From the NCBI GenBank assembly GCA_946479475.1, contig CAMLGG010000060.1, positions 1-22,499 of the forward strand: 22,499 nt of DNA, in the 5' to 3' direction. Each line of letters starts with the position of its first letter. Position 1 is the first letter of the stretch. This DNA is from an uncultured Ideonella sp. GTDB lineage: Bacteria; Pseudomonadota; Gammaproteobacteria; Burkholderiales; Burkholderiaceae. The notes under the pieces are model-generated. The model saw nothing but the letters and a program-made list of their open reading frames with translations. It searched no databases and was not told where the DNA came from. The translations under genes and the position numbers were made by a program. Of the stretch, positions 1-6,555 are shown piece after piece.

Positions 1-3
1 AGG

Positions 4-54
4 GCCGGGCCACTGGCCCGGCGCGGCCTGCAAGGCGGCCCCTGGCAAGGGGCC
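4..54. repeat. Two GC-rich hairpins downstream of the first sulfotransferase gene
   Basis: Two perfect inverted repeats are visible: an 8-bp stem GCCGGGCC/GGCCCGGC with a 3-nt loop (4-11 and 15-22), and a 7-bp stem GGCCCCT/AGGGGCC with a 4-nt loop (37-43 and 48-54). They lie just past the stop codon of the minus-strand gene 64-765. Neither is followed by a clear T-tract on the minus strand, so they could be weak terminators, mRNA-end stabilisers or chance GC-rich structure. Confidence 0.4.
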
Positions 55-63
55 GTGGGGGCC

Positions 64-765
64 TCAATATCCGAAGAGCTCGAAGTCGCGCGCGAACCGC
101 TCGCGCACGGTGGCCAGCGCCACCGGCGAAAGCTCCTGCGCCGACTTCTTCTCCTCGCTGGAGTTGCGCACCTCCAGCGGCACGGCCACCTCGAGCTTCT
201 CGCAGGCGCGGGCGAAGTCCTGCTCGATCGACTCCACCTTGCCGACGAAATCGACGATGAGGTTGCCCGACGCGTCGCACACGCTCTGCCATTGCGGCTG
301 CGCGCCGGCATCGGCCCAGGTCAGCGGATGCAGCGCGAAGTCGCTGAACGAGCGCGACTCCAGCGCGGCCGCCACGGCCTTGTAGCGAAAGGGGGGCCGG
401 TCCGGCCAGCGGCCGTGGGCATCGAAGTTGCGTCGCTCATCGTCGCTGAGCTCGGCATCATGCGCGAGCTTCAAGGCGTAGGAGTAGAGCGAATGCAGGC
501 GATCGATCGGATGGCGGACGAAGGCGAACTTGTAGAACTTGCCGTACATCGCCTCGCCGAGGAACCCACGGGCCTCGAGCGCGGTGCTGTGCTTGTTCAG
601 GCCGATCGTGCGCTTGAAGAATTCCTGGTACTTCTCGCCGCTCTTGGTCGAGCCCAGCACGATGTCGTTGTGGCGCAGCGTCTTGGCCAGCGCGACCTCG
701 ATGCTGGTCCCGGCGCACTTGTGGATGTGAACGAAGACGTAGCGCCTGTTGAGTGAAATGATCAT
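64..765 (-). CDS. Sulfotransferase family 2 protein
   Basis: This 233-residue cytoplasmic protein is predicted to transfer sulfate from PAPS to a hydroxyl or amine, probably on a sugar. Visible in the sequence: a first beta strand running into a 5'-phosphosulfate-binding loop HIHKCAGTS (Lys16), a KHST motif with a candidate catalytic His59, a 3'-phosphate-binding segment FVRHPIDRLHS (Arg84, Ser92), and a C-terminal FELFGY end typical of bacterial family-2 sulfotransferases. Length fits the family. There is no signal peptide or membrane segment. It starts at ATG 765. It is divergent from the homologous gene at 838-1530, with key residues at identical positions (16, 59, 84, 92), so the two are paralogues. 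The acceptor is unknown; the adjacent polysaccharide locus makes a glycan likely (inference). Confidence 0.85.
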   Translation of the reverse strand: MIISLNRRYVFVHIHKCAGTSIEVALAKTLRHNDIVLGSTKSGEKYQEFFKRTIGLNKHSTALEARGFLGEAMYGKFYKFAFVRHPIDRLHSLYSYALKLAHDAELSDDERRNFDAHGRWPDRPPFRYKAVAAALESRSFSDFALHPLTWADAGAQPQWQSVCDASGNLIVDFVGKVESIEQDFARACEKLEVAVPLEVRNSSEEKKSAQELSPVALATVRERFARDFELFGY

Positions 766-804
766 CGATGTTTCTTTCGCACGCCTTCTTGCGCCGAGGG
801 CTCG

Positions 805-828
805 TTATTATCGGCGACTCGATTGGAG
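805..828 (+). promoter_or_regulatory. Candidate -10 element and ribosome binding site before the second sulfotransferase
   Basis: TATTAT at 806-811 resembles a sigma-70 -10 element in the 72-bp gap between divergent genes; no convincing -35 is seen. GGAG at 825-828 lies 9 nt before GTG 838. This supports GTG 838 over the in-frame TTG at 823, which would sit inside or ahead of that ribosome binding site. Confidence 0.35.
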
Positions 829-837
829 CCGAGCCCT

Positions 838-1530
838 GTGATCGTCAACCATACCCACAAATTCATCTTCGTTCACGTCCCCAAGTCGGCAGGCACCTCG
901 GTCACCGAACTCTTCAGCCAGTACAGCAGCTACCGCGACCTCGAAGTCGGCGGTACCGCGCTGGGTGAGGCGCTTCAGAACGAGTTCAAGAAGCGCTACG
1001 GGCTGACCAAGCACGCGACCGCCGGAGAGATCCGCTCGATCGTGGGATCGGAACTGTGGGCCGACTACCACTCCTTCGGCATCGTTCGCAATCCTTATGC
1101 CCGCGCGCAGAGCACCTTCCACTTCATGAAGCGCTGGCGCGGCAACAAGGAGATGGACCGCCTGAAGTTCATCGAGAACATGCCGGACTTCAAGACCTTC
1201 GCGCTGAGTCCGAAGCTCAAGCGCAAGCAGTACCACCGGCTGCTTTGGTCGCAGACGCAATGGCTGTGCGACGAGGCCGGCAAGCTGCTGGTCAGCCAGG
1301 TCGGCCACCTCGAGTCCCTCGACTCCGACCTGCGCCACATCCAGGAGGCCATCCCCGGGCTGCCGCAGCGTCCCAAGCAGGAACTGGCCGCCCCCAAGCG
1401 CAACAAGAGCGATGCCGACGACGAGGCCTTGCAGCAGTTGCTGCGCGACGAGCCCGAGGTCGAGCAGGCGCTGTACGAGGCCTACAAGGACGACTTCGAA
1501 ACCTTCGGCTACCCCCGCTTCAAGGCGTGA
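838..1530 (+). CDS. Sulfotransferase family 2 protein
   Basis: This 230-residue predicted PAPS-dependent sulfotransferase is a paralogue of the divergent neighbour 64-765. The PSB loop is HVPKSAGTS with Lys16. A KHAT motif carries candidate catalytic His59, and the 3'-phosphate-binding stretch IVRNPYARAQS carries Arg84 and Ser92. The C-terminus DDFETFGY matches the family's usual end. GTG 838 is chosen because of GGAG at 825-828, and because it puts every motif at the same residue number as in the paralogue; TTG 823 would add five residues. The protein is soluble with no signal peptide, so cytoplasmic. Transcription is divergent from 64-765. The acceptor is unknown; an EPS intermediate is an inference. 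Confidence 0.85.
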   Translation: MIVNHTHKFIFVHVPKSAGTSVTELFSQYSSYRDLEVGGTALGEALQNEFKKRYGLTKHATAGEIRSIVGSELWADYHSFGIVRNPYARAQSTFHFMKRWRGNKEMDRLKFIENMPDFKTFALSPKLKRKQYHRLLWSQTQWLCDEAGKLLVSQVGHLESLDSDLRHIQEAIPGLPQRPKQELAAPKRNKSDADDEALQQLLRDEPEVEQALYEAYKDDFETFGYPRFKA

Positions 1531-1607
1531 AGACGATCACATCGGCCCCCCACATCCGAAGGGGCTGAAGCGACGTCGGGCGACCGGGCGCAGCAGGTAG
1601 CGACTCC

Positions 1608-1613
1608 TAGAAT
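1608..1613 (+). promoter_or_regulatory. Candidate -10 element (TAGAAT) before the Sulfotransfer_3-type gene
   Basis: TAGAAT lies 11 nt upstream of ATG 1625 in a 94-bp intergenic gap that otherwise shows only a weak inverted repeat. If used, transcription would start about 5 nt before the ATG. That agrees with the absence of a Shine-Dalgarno sequence (near-leaderless mRNA). No -35 match is visible. Confidence 0.3.
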
Positions 1614-1624
1614 CCGTCACACCC

Positions 1625-2554
1625 ATGCGCAGTTTGCTCAAGCGCCTGTCGGGACAGCCGCAGGCCCAATCCGCCCCGATGCTCGACCTGGCCGAACTCA
1701 GGCGCTGGTGCGAGCAGAGCCGCCCGATCTTCATCGTGGGCCTGGCCCGCTCGGGCACTTCGATGCTGCAGGTGGCCTTCGCCCAGCATCCCTCGATGTT
1801 CGACATCGCCAACTGCCGCGAGACCTTCATCTTCCTCAGGCCGCGTCAACCCTACGTCGACCCGATCCACTTCCCGACGAGGGCCTACCTCAAGGGCCGG
1901 CCCAACCTGATGGCGCTGCGGGAGTGGATCGAGCCCTACGAGGAGGAGTTCGGCGAGCTCGGCGAGGCCGATTCGATCCGCGCCTTCTTCTACTTCGCCG
2001 GCAACCGCATCTATCCCGGCCGGTACCCGCTCGAGAAGACGCCAGGCCATCTGCGCAAGCTGGACCTCGTCTTCGACATCTTTCCCCAGGCGCGCATCCT
2101 CGTGTGCAGCCGCGATCCCGTCGATGTCGTTGCCTCCTATCGCAAGCGGCTCGCCAAGGCCAAGGCCGACGGCGAGCCGCCCGAGAAGACCGGCTGGCTC
2201 GACAAGGGCGTGGACGAGATGATCGGTGTCTTCGAACGCTTCACGCGTTTGGTCAACGAGGCGATTCCCAAGTACGGCAAGTCGATGTACATGGCGCCGT
2301 ACGACTGGCTGATCGACTCGCCCGACGAGTCCATCCAGGCGATCTGCGAATGGGCCGGCATGGAGTTCGTGCCGACGATGATCGCGTCCGAGGCCACCGG
2401 CAGCAAGGCCGAAGGCAAGTCGGAGAAGGCGCACGCCATCCAGAAGCGCGCATCGGACGCGCACAAGGTGCTGACGCCTCAGGAGATCGAGAAGATCCAG
2501 GCGGCCTGTGCCCCATGGATCCAGCAGTGGAGCACGCCGGGACCGCTCGGCTGA
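1625..2554 (+). CDS. Sulfotransferase, Sulfotransfer_3-like
   Basis: This 309-residue soluble sulfotransferase is of a different subfamily from its neighbours. The PSB loop GLARSGTSML (residues 39-48) matches the G-x-x-R-S-G-T-[ST] signature of PF13469. It is followed by an EKTP motif (137-140) and the 3'-phosphate-binding segment CSRDPVDVVASY with Arg163 and Ser171. All expected motifs are present, so it is probably catalytically competent. It starts at ATG 1625, although no ribosome binding site is visible; Met19 (1679) is the alternative start. It has no signal peptide. The gene lies 31 bp before 2586-3287 on the same strand, so the two are probably co-transcribed. Sulfation of a glycan is the likely role given the EPS locus; related enzymes can also act on lipids or small molecules. 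Confidence 0.88.
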   Translation: MRSLLKRLSGQPQAQSAPMLDLAELRRWCEQSRPIFIVGLARSGTSMLQVAFAQHPSMFDIANCRETFIFLRPRQPYVDPIHFPTRAYLKGRPNLMALREWIEPYEEEFGELGEADSIRAFFYFAGNRIYPGRYPLEKTPGHLRKLDLVFDIFPQARILVCSRDPVDVVASYRKRLAKAKADGEPPEKTGWLDKGVDEMIGVFERFTRLVNEAIPKYGKSMYMAPYDWLIDSPDESIQAICEWAGMEFVPTMIASEATGSKAEGKSEKAHAIQKRASDAHKVLTPQEIEKIQAACAPWIQQWSTPGPLG

Positions 2555-2570
2555 GAAAGAGATTCGACCC

Positions 2571-2576
2571 GGAGGG
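2571..2576 (+). promoter_or_regulatory. Ribosome binding site deciding the start of 2586-3287
   Basis: GGAGGG lies 10 nt upstream of GTG 2586. It selects that codon over in-frame upstream starts at 2508, which would overlap the preceding gene and add 26 residues not shared with the paralogue 4525-5208. Confidence 0.6.
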
Positions 2577-2585
2577 ATTGCAGAA

Positions 2586-3287
2586 GTGGCCGTCTATTCA
2601 GAGCAGCACCAGTACATCTTCTTTGCCAATCCGCAGACCGCCAGCAAGGCGATCGCGCTGACCTTGAGGCGAAGCCTGGGCGGGGTCTCGCTGCCCGACC
2701 GCGAGATCACGCGCAGCGGCAAGGTGGTGGCGCGCGTCCACCACACCACCTACAGCCAGATCCTCGCGGCCCAGCTGCTGACCGAGGAGCAGCTGGGCAA
2801 GCTGTTCAAGTTCACCTGCGTGCGCAATCCTTTCGACCAGCTGGTCAGCAAGTACATCAAGCACTGCGACCGGCTCGCGAACGATCCGGCCAAATACCCG
2901 TGGCTCGAAGGCGTGGAGGCCTCGGCGCCCGACAACAGCTTCCCGCAGTGGGTGTCGTACCTCAGCCAGCGCTACGGCGAGATGGACAAGCTGGCCAAGG
3001 GCCCGCTGGAGTTTCTCAACCATGCGGATCTCGTGATCCGGTTCGAGGCGCTGCAGGAAGGCTTCGACGAGTTCCTGCGCCACATCGGCGTGAGCGAAGC
3101 GCTCTCGGTGACGGAGTACAACATCACCAAGGGCCGGGCGGAGGGTGGCGCGGCCGCGCCGGATGCCGGCAAGGTGAAGAAGAAAAAGAAGAACTACACC
3201 GAGTACTACGACACCGCCTGTGTCGAGGTCGTCGAGAAGCTCTACGAGCCGATCATCAAGCGCTTCAACTACCGCTTCGGGGATTGA
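2586..3287 (+). CDS. Sulfotransferase family 2-like protein, altered PAPS loop (paralogue A1)
   Basis: This 233-residue protein aligns end to end with 4525-5208. Strand-loop FFANPQTASKAI (12-23) occupies the PSB-loop position, but the usual Lys is Gln17 and a Lys appears at 21. The rest of the fold signature is intact: HH at 52-53 as candidate catalytic His, a 3'-phosphate-binding segment VRNPFDQLVSKY with Arg80 and Ser88, a FEALQEGFDEFLRHIG helix, and a RFNYRF C-terminus. GTG 2586 is chosen from GGAGGG at 2571 and from paralogue alignment. A lysine-rich insertion (KVKKKKKN, near residue 197) is absent from the paralogue. Probably co-transcribed with 1625-2554. It could be an active enzyme with a shifted lysine, or a regulatory pseudo-sulfotransferase. 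Confidence 0.7.
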   Translation: MAVYSEQHQYIFFANPQTASKAIALTLRRSLGGVSLPDREITRSGKVVARVHHTTYSQILAAQLLTEEQLGKLFKFTCVRNPFDQLVSKYIKHCDRLANDPAKYPWLEGVEASAPDNSFPQWVSYLSQRYGEMDKLAKGPLEFLNHADLVIRFEALQEGFDEFLRHIGVSEALSVTEYNITKGRAEGGAAAPDAGKVKKKKKNYTEYYDTACVEVVEKLYEPIIKRFNYRFGD

Positions 3288-3302
3288 AGCGGCGCGGCGC
3301 GC

Positions 3303-4430
3303 TCACTCTTCGCTGTCGACGACGTCCTCGTCCAGCGGCTTGTTCTTCACGCGCTTGAGCTTCTCCGGCTTGGCAGCGCCGGCAGGCTTGTCGGCCTTCT
3401 TCTCAGCCTTCGCCGGCTTGTCCTTCGCCTCCGCCTTCGCAACCTTGTCGTCGCTCTTCGCGCCGCCGGCGGCTCTCCTGGCCTCCTTGGCGGCCTGACG
3501 CTCGGCGCGAGCCTGGCGCCTCTGCTCCTTCTCGGCCTTGCTCAGCTTCGGGGCCTCGGCCTGGTCGGTCGACTTCTTTGCCGCCCGTGCGACGGCGCGG
3601 GCCTCCTCGCTCGGCGGGCCGTAGCCGAACAGCTGGTTGATGAAGGCCTCGCGCTTGGCGATCAGGCGCAGGCTGGCAGCGTCGTAGAAGCGAAGGATGG
3701 CCGCTTCATCTGCGCCGGTGCGCTCCTTCAGGCCGTCGACCGCGGCGCGCTGCTCGTCGTTCAGCGGCACGTGAAGGCCCTCCAGCACCTTCTTGAGGTC
3801 TTCGCTGATGGCCTCGGCGCGGATGAACCGCGAGGTGATCGACCTGTCTTTCCACAGCGCCTGGAGCGCCTCCATCGAATCGACCGACTTCTCCATGTTC
3901 TCGGCATTGCGCACGAACATGATGAAGAACTGATAGGTCATCAGGCCGCCCAGCTTGGCGGCGGGAGAGTTGTTGTAGGCGTGGTCCACCAGCCGGCGCA
4001 GCCCGCGGTGCGCGGCCACGGCCTGCAGCCACTCACGAAAGGCCTCGGGGTTGTTGGCGTCGGCGTACCAGAAGTCCTTGGCGCGGGCGGCTCCCCAGCC
4101 TTCGGGCAAGGCTTTCGCATCCCTGGCCGTTTCGTTCTTGGGTGGCAGCTGGGCGCGCTTCGAACGCAGCAGGTCCCACTTCGTCTTGTCGGTCAGGCGC
4201 TTGTGGAATTCGCCCTTGCCTTCGCAGCCCAGCCTCCAGTGGGCGAGGTACCAGGTCAGCGGGTTGCAGACGTAGCCGACCACCGGCTTGCCCGTCGCCG
4301 CGAGCTCGTCGGAGTAGGCCGACTGCTTCGCGCTGCTTTCTCCTCCGACGATTTCTCCAACCAGCTTCTTCAGGCGTGTAGAGCCGACCTTGTGAAGTTC
4401 AACGAGGATCAGCTTGTCGGATGTAAGCAT
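3303..4430 (-). CDS. Sulfotransferase-like protein with charged C-terminal tail (paralogue B1)
   Basis: This 375-residue protein has a core (1-270) that aligns with 6556-7398. The N-terminal strand-loop LVELHKVGST resembles a PSB loop with Lys14. At the 3'-phosphate-binding site the expected Arg is Cys55 (VCNPLTWYLAHW). The core ends in NQLFGY, like the family-2 sulfotransferases nearby. Residues 271-375 form a Lys/Ala/Glu-rich, probably disordered tail absent from the paralogue. ATG 4430 is chosen because the paralogue begins the same way (MLxSDKL) and AAGGA lies about 10 nt upstream; a longer reading from 4550 would run back over the divergent promoter region. The assignment as a sulfotransferase rests on weak motifs and context. 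Confidence 0.55.
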   Translation of the reverse strand: MLTSDKLILVELHKVGSTRLKKLVGEIVGGESSAKQSAYSDELAATGKPVVGYVCNPLTWYLAHWRLGCEGKGEFHKRLTDKTKWDLLRSKRAQLPPKNETARDAKALPEGWGAARAKDFWYADANNPEAFREWLQAVAAHRGLRRLVDHAYNNSPAAKLGGLMTYQFFIMFVRNAENMEKSVDSMEALQALWKDRSITSRFIRAEAISEDLKKVLEGLHVPLNDEQRAAVDGLKERTGADEAAILRFYDAASLRLIAKREAFINQLFGYGPPSEEARAVARAAKKSTDQAEAPKLSKAEKEQRRQARAERQAAKEARRAAGGAKSDDKVAKAEAKDKPAKAEKKADKPAGAAKPEKLKRVKNKPLDEDVVDSEE

Positions 4431-4455
4431 GCTTGCAGGGTCCTTGCGTGGCAAA

Positions 4456-4476
4456 GCGAACCTAGTATAGGTTCGC
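4456..4476. promoter_or_regulatory. Perfect palindrome with overlapping divergent -10 elements
   Basis: A perfect inverted repeat, arms GCGAACCTA (4456-4464) and TAGGTTCGC (4468-4476) around a GTA spacer, sits in the 94-bp gap between divergent genes starting at 4430 and 4525. Its centre carries TATACT on the minus strand (4469-4464), a good sigma-70 -10 match, and TAGTAT on the plus strand (4463-4468). This arrangement suits an operator controlling both genes. No regulator gene is seen in the window. Confidence 0.55.
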
Positions 4477-4524
4477 ACCTTCGCGGCCCGCCCGGCGCGC
4501 CGCAACGAAACTTGGGGGTCCGCC

Positions 4525-5208
4525 TTGGCTGTCTTTTCCTCTCGGTACAACTACATCTTCTTCGCCAACCCGCAGACCGCCAGCAAGGCCATTGCCCGCA
4601 CCTTGCAGGAGGCGCTCGAGGGGCAGCCGATGCCCGATCGGGAGATCACGCGCGGCGGCGAGGTCATCGCGAAGAAGCACCATGCCACCTGGCGGCAGCT
4701 GCAGGATGCGGGCCTGATGACGCGCGAGCAGCTCGACGCAATGTTCAAGTTCACCAGTGTGCGCAACCCCTACGACCTGCTGGTCAGCCGCTACCTCAAG
4801 CGCAAGGGCCGCTTCGTCGACCAGCCGGAGAAGTACCGCTGGGCGCAGGACAACCCGAAGATCCGGGCCAGCATGGAGGCGGCGCAGGAACAGTCCTTCC
4901 CCGAATGGCTGGCCGGGCAGCTCAAGCGCCACAAGGAGAAGGACAAGACCGTCAAGGGGCCGCTGGAGTACCTGGACCACGCGGACTACGTGATCCGCTT
5001 CGAGGCGCTGCAAGCCGGCTTTGACGAGGTGTTGCGGCACCTGGGCGTGGAGCGGCCGATCGCCATCGTCTCCGAGAACGTCACCAGCGAGCGCAAGGAA
5101 GGCAGCGCCAAGCGGCACTACACCGAGTTCTACGACGAAGCCAGCCGCGAGCTCGTGGCTCGTGCCTACGCTCCGATCATCGAGCGCTTCGGCTACCGAT
5201 TCGGTTGA
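4525..5208 (+). CDS. Sulfotransferase family 2-like protein, altered PAPS loop (paralogue A2)
   Basis: This 227-residue protein is a paralogue of 2586-3287, with the same unusual loop NPQTASKAI: Gln17 where Lys is expected, Lys21 four residues later. HH at 52-53 and the 3'-phosphate-binding segment VRNPYDLLVSRY (Arg80, Ser88) are at identical positions, and the C-terminus ERFGYRFG fits the family. It starts at TTG 4525 with GGGGG at 4514-4518, 6 nt upstream; the paralogue's MAV[FY]S start supports this. The shared loop change in two diverged copies argues for a functional variant rather than decay. No signal peptide. It is divergent from 3303-4430 across a palindrome and ends before a hairpin at 5226-5244. 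Confidence 0.7.
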   Translation: MAVFSSRYNYIFFANPQTASKAIARTLQEALEGQPMPDREITRGGEVIAKKHHATWRQLQDAGLMTREQLDAMFKFTSVRNPYDLLVSRYLKRKGRFVDQPEKYRWAQDNPKIRASMEAAQEQSFPEWLAGQLKRHKEKDKTVKGPLEYLDHADYVIRFEALQAGFDEVLRHLGVERPIAIVSENVTSERKEGSAKRHYTEFYDEASRELVARAYAPIIERFGYRFG

Positions 5209-5220
5209 GCGCGCGCCAAG

Positions 5221-5246
5221 AAAAAGGGGTGCCGATGGCACCCCTT
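5221..5246 (-). terminator. Rho-independent terminator between convergent genes
   Basis: The stem GGGGTGCC (5226-5233) / GGCACCCC (5237-5244) has a GAT loop and extends by two A-T pairs. AAAAA at 5221-5225 reads as a T-tract on the minus strand, so the structure ends transcription of 5268-6257. It may also act weakly on the plus-strand gene ending at 5208. Confidence 0.8.
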
Positions 5247-5267
5247 CTGGTTCGACGCCGCGCGTGA

Positions 5268-6257
5268 TCAATCGTCGTTGTGCGCGTCGGCCGTCTTCTT
5301 GGCCTTCTTCGGCGTGCGCTTGATTGGCGCTTCGAAGAATTCCGTGGCGCGCTTCCACAGCGGCACCGAAAGCTCCACCGGCTCCGGGCCATGGCCGGCC
5401 TCGGCGGAGTTGTACAGCAGGGTCATCACGTGGCCGTCCGGCGAAACGCCGCCTTCGGGATCGATGTCCCAGCGGCGCCACAGGCCGGGGAAGTGGCGGT
5501 TGATGGTCGTCACGTCCTTGAGGTTCTGGCCGACCACCAGGCGGATGTCGCGCCCTTCGTTGTGCGCATCCTTCAGGGCGGTCAATGCGTTGAAGCGCCA
5601 AGGCGTCTTCTGCATCATCTCTTCGTAGTCGTCCATCGTCTTGCCGATGGCGCGCATGCCCGCGGCGATGACGCCCTCACGGTACTTGTCGGGCCGCAGG
5701 AAGGGGCAGACGGCGACGATGCCGGTCTTGGTGTTGCGCTGGCTGCCGACCAGGATCGCCGAGGTGCCGCCGGCCGAGGAGCCGTACATCATCACCCGGT
5801 CGACCGGGATGCCCAGCTTGGCGCAGAAGGCGTCGATCAGCGCGTTCAGCTCGGGCACGAGGTCGTTCTCGAGCGTGCCCATGTAGAAGCCACAGCGCGG
5901 AACGTTGGAGTTCCAGTCGATCTCGGTCATCGGGTCGCTGATGGCCAGGATCGGCGCCTCGAACAGGGCCTCCCAGTTGCGGCGCGCGAACATCGGGCGC
6001 ATCGCGTTGGTGGTTTCCTTGCCGCCCGCGCGGGCGCCCTGGAAGGTGACCACGAGCTTGTCCGCGGGGCGCAGCGTGTTGATGGACACGTTGACGGTGA
6101 AATGGCCCGTCTTGACACGCATCACGGTGATGGCCTTGGCGGGAATCGTCCAGTCGCCATTCAATTCGACCGTGGTCGCGGCTTCACGCGTGATCTCGGC
6201 GTTGTTGTCCGGCAGAAAGGGAATATCGGAACCCTCATCGGGCACAAGATTGAACAT
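5268..6257 (-). CDS. Alpha/beta-hydrolase-fold protein, possible polysaccharide esterase
   Basis: This 329-residue protein is probably cytoplasmic. A nucleophile elbow YGSSAGG places candidate nucleophile Ser161 in a G-x-S-x-G context after a strand (VDRVMMY). A late PDGH motif (His276) is a candidate catalytic histidine. An N-terminal region of about 100 residues looks beta-rich and precedes the hydrolase core. The C-terminus is lysine-rich. ATG 6257 (MFNLVPDEG) is preferred; the longer reading from TTG 6365 adds 36 residues with no family-like character. The upstream region has a candidate extended -10, TGCTAGCAT, on the minus strand near 6377-6369. It is embedded among sulfotransferase genes, so O-acyl removal from a polysaccharide or its precursor is plausible. 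I do not recognise the exact family. Confidence 0.6.
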   Translation of the reverse strand: MFNLVPDEGSDIPFLPDNNAEITREAATTVELNGDWTIPAKAITVMRVKTGHFTVNVSINTLRPADKLVVTFQGARAGGKETTNAMRPMFARRNWEALFEAPILAISDPMTEIDWNSNVPRCGFYMGTLENDLVPELNALIDAFCAKLGIPVDRVMMYGSSAGGTSAILVGSQRNTKTGIVAVCPFLRPDKYREGVIAAGMRAIGKTMDDYEEMMQKTPWRFNALTALKDAHNEGRDIRLVVGQNLKDVTTINRHFPGLWRRWDIDPEGGVSPDGHVMTLLYNSAEAGHGPEPVELSVPLWKRATEFFEAPIKRTPKKAKKTADAHNDD

Positions 6258-6555
6258 GGAAGACTGCTTGCAAGGTTGACGAACCGAAGCGACCGGGCCG
6301 GTGCCGAAAGGCCGTTCGTGGACAGAAGGGGACAAGAGCCGCGCCGCGACTGCAACAAAGCGCAATCCATGCTAGCACAGTGAACCTTCGCAAGAAGGAT
6401 GCCCGCGGTGCCTGGCTCGTGCGCTGCATCACGCCGTGGCAGCCGCCTTCGCGAGGCTGCTGTCGACTATGATCGCAGCGCCCTCGTGCCTGCCGCCGCG
6501 GCCGTGTGCGGTGCATGAGGATTGTTTGTGATTGCCCGCGCGAAGCGCCGACCGC
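6258..6555. promoter_or_regulatory. Divergent intergenic region between hydrolase and sulfotransferase-like gene
   Basis: This 298-bp gap separates divergent genes. On the minus strand, TGCTAGCAT near 6377-6369 resembles an extended -10. On the plus strand, TATGAT at 6468-6473 resembles a -10. No convincing -35 boxes, hairpins or additional genes are visible. Confidence 0.3.
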
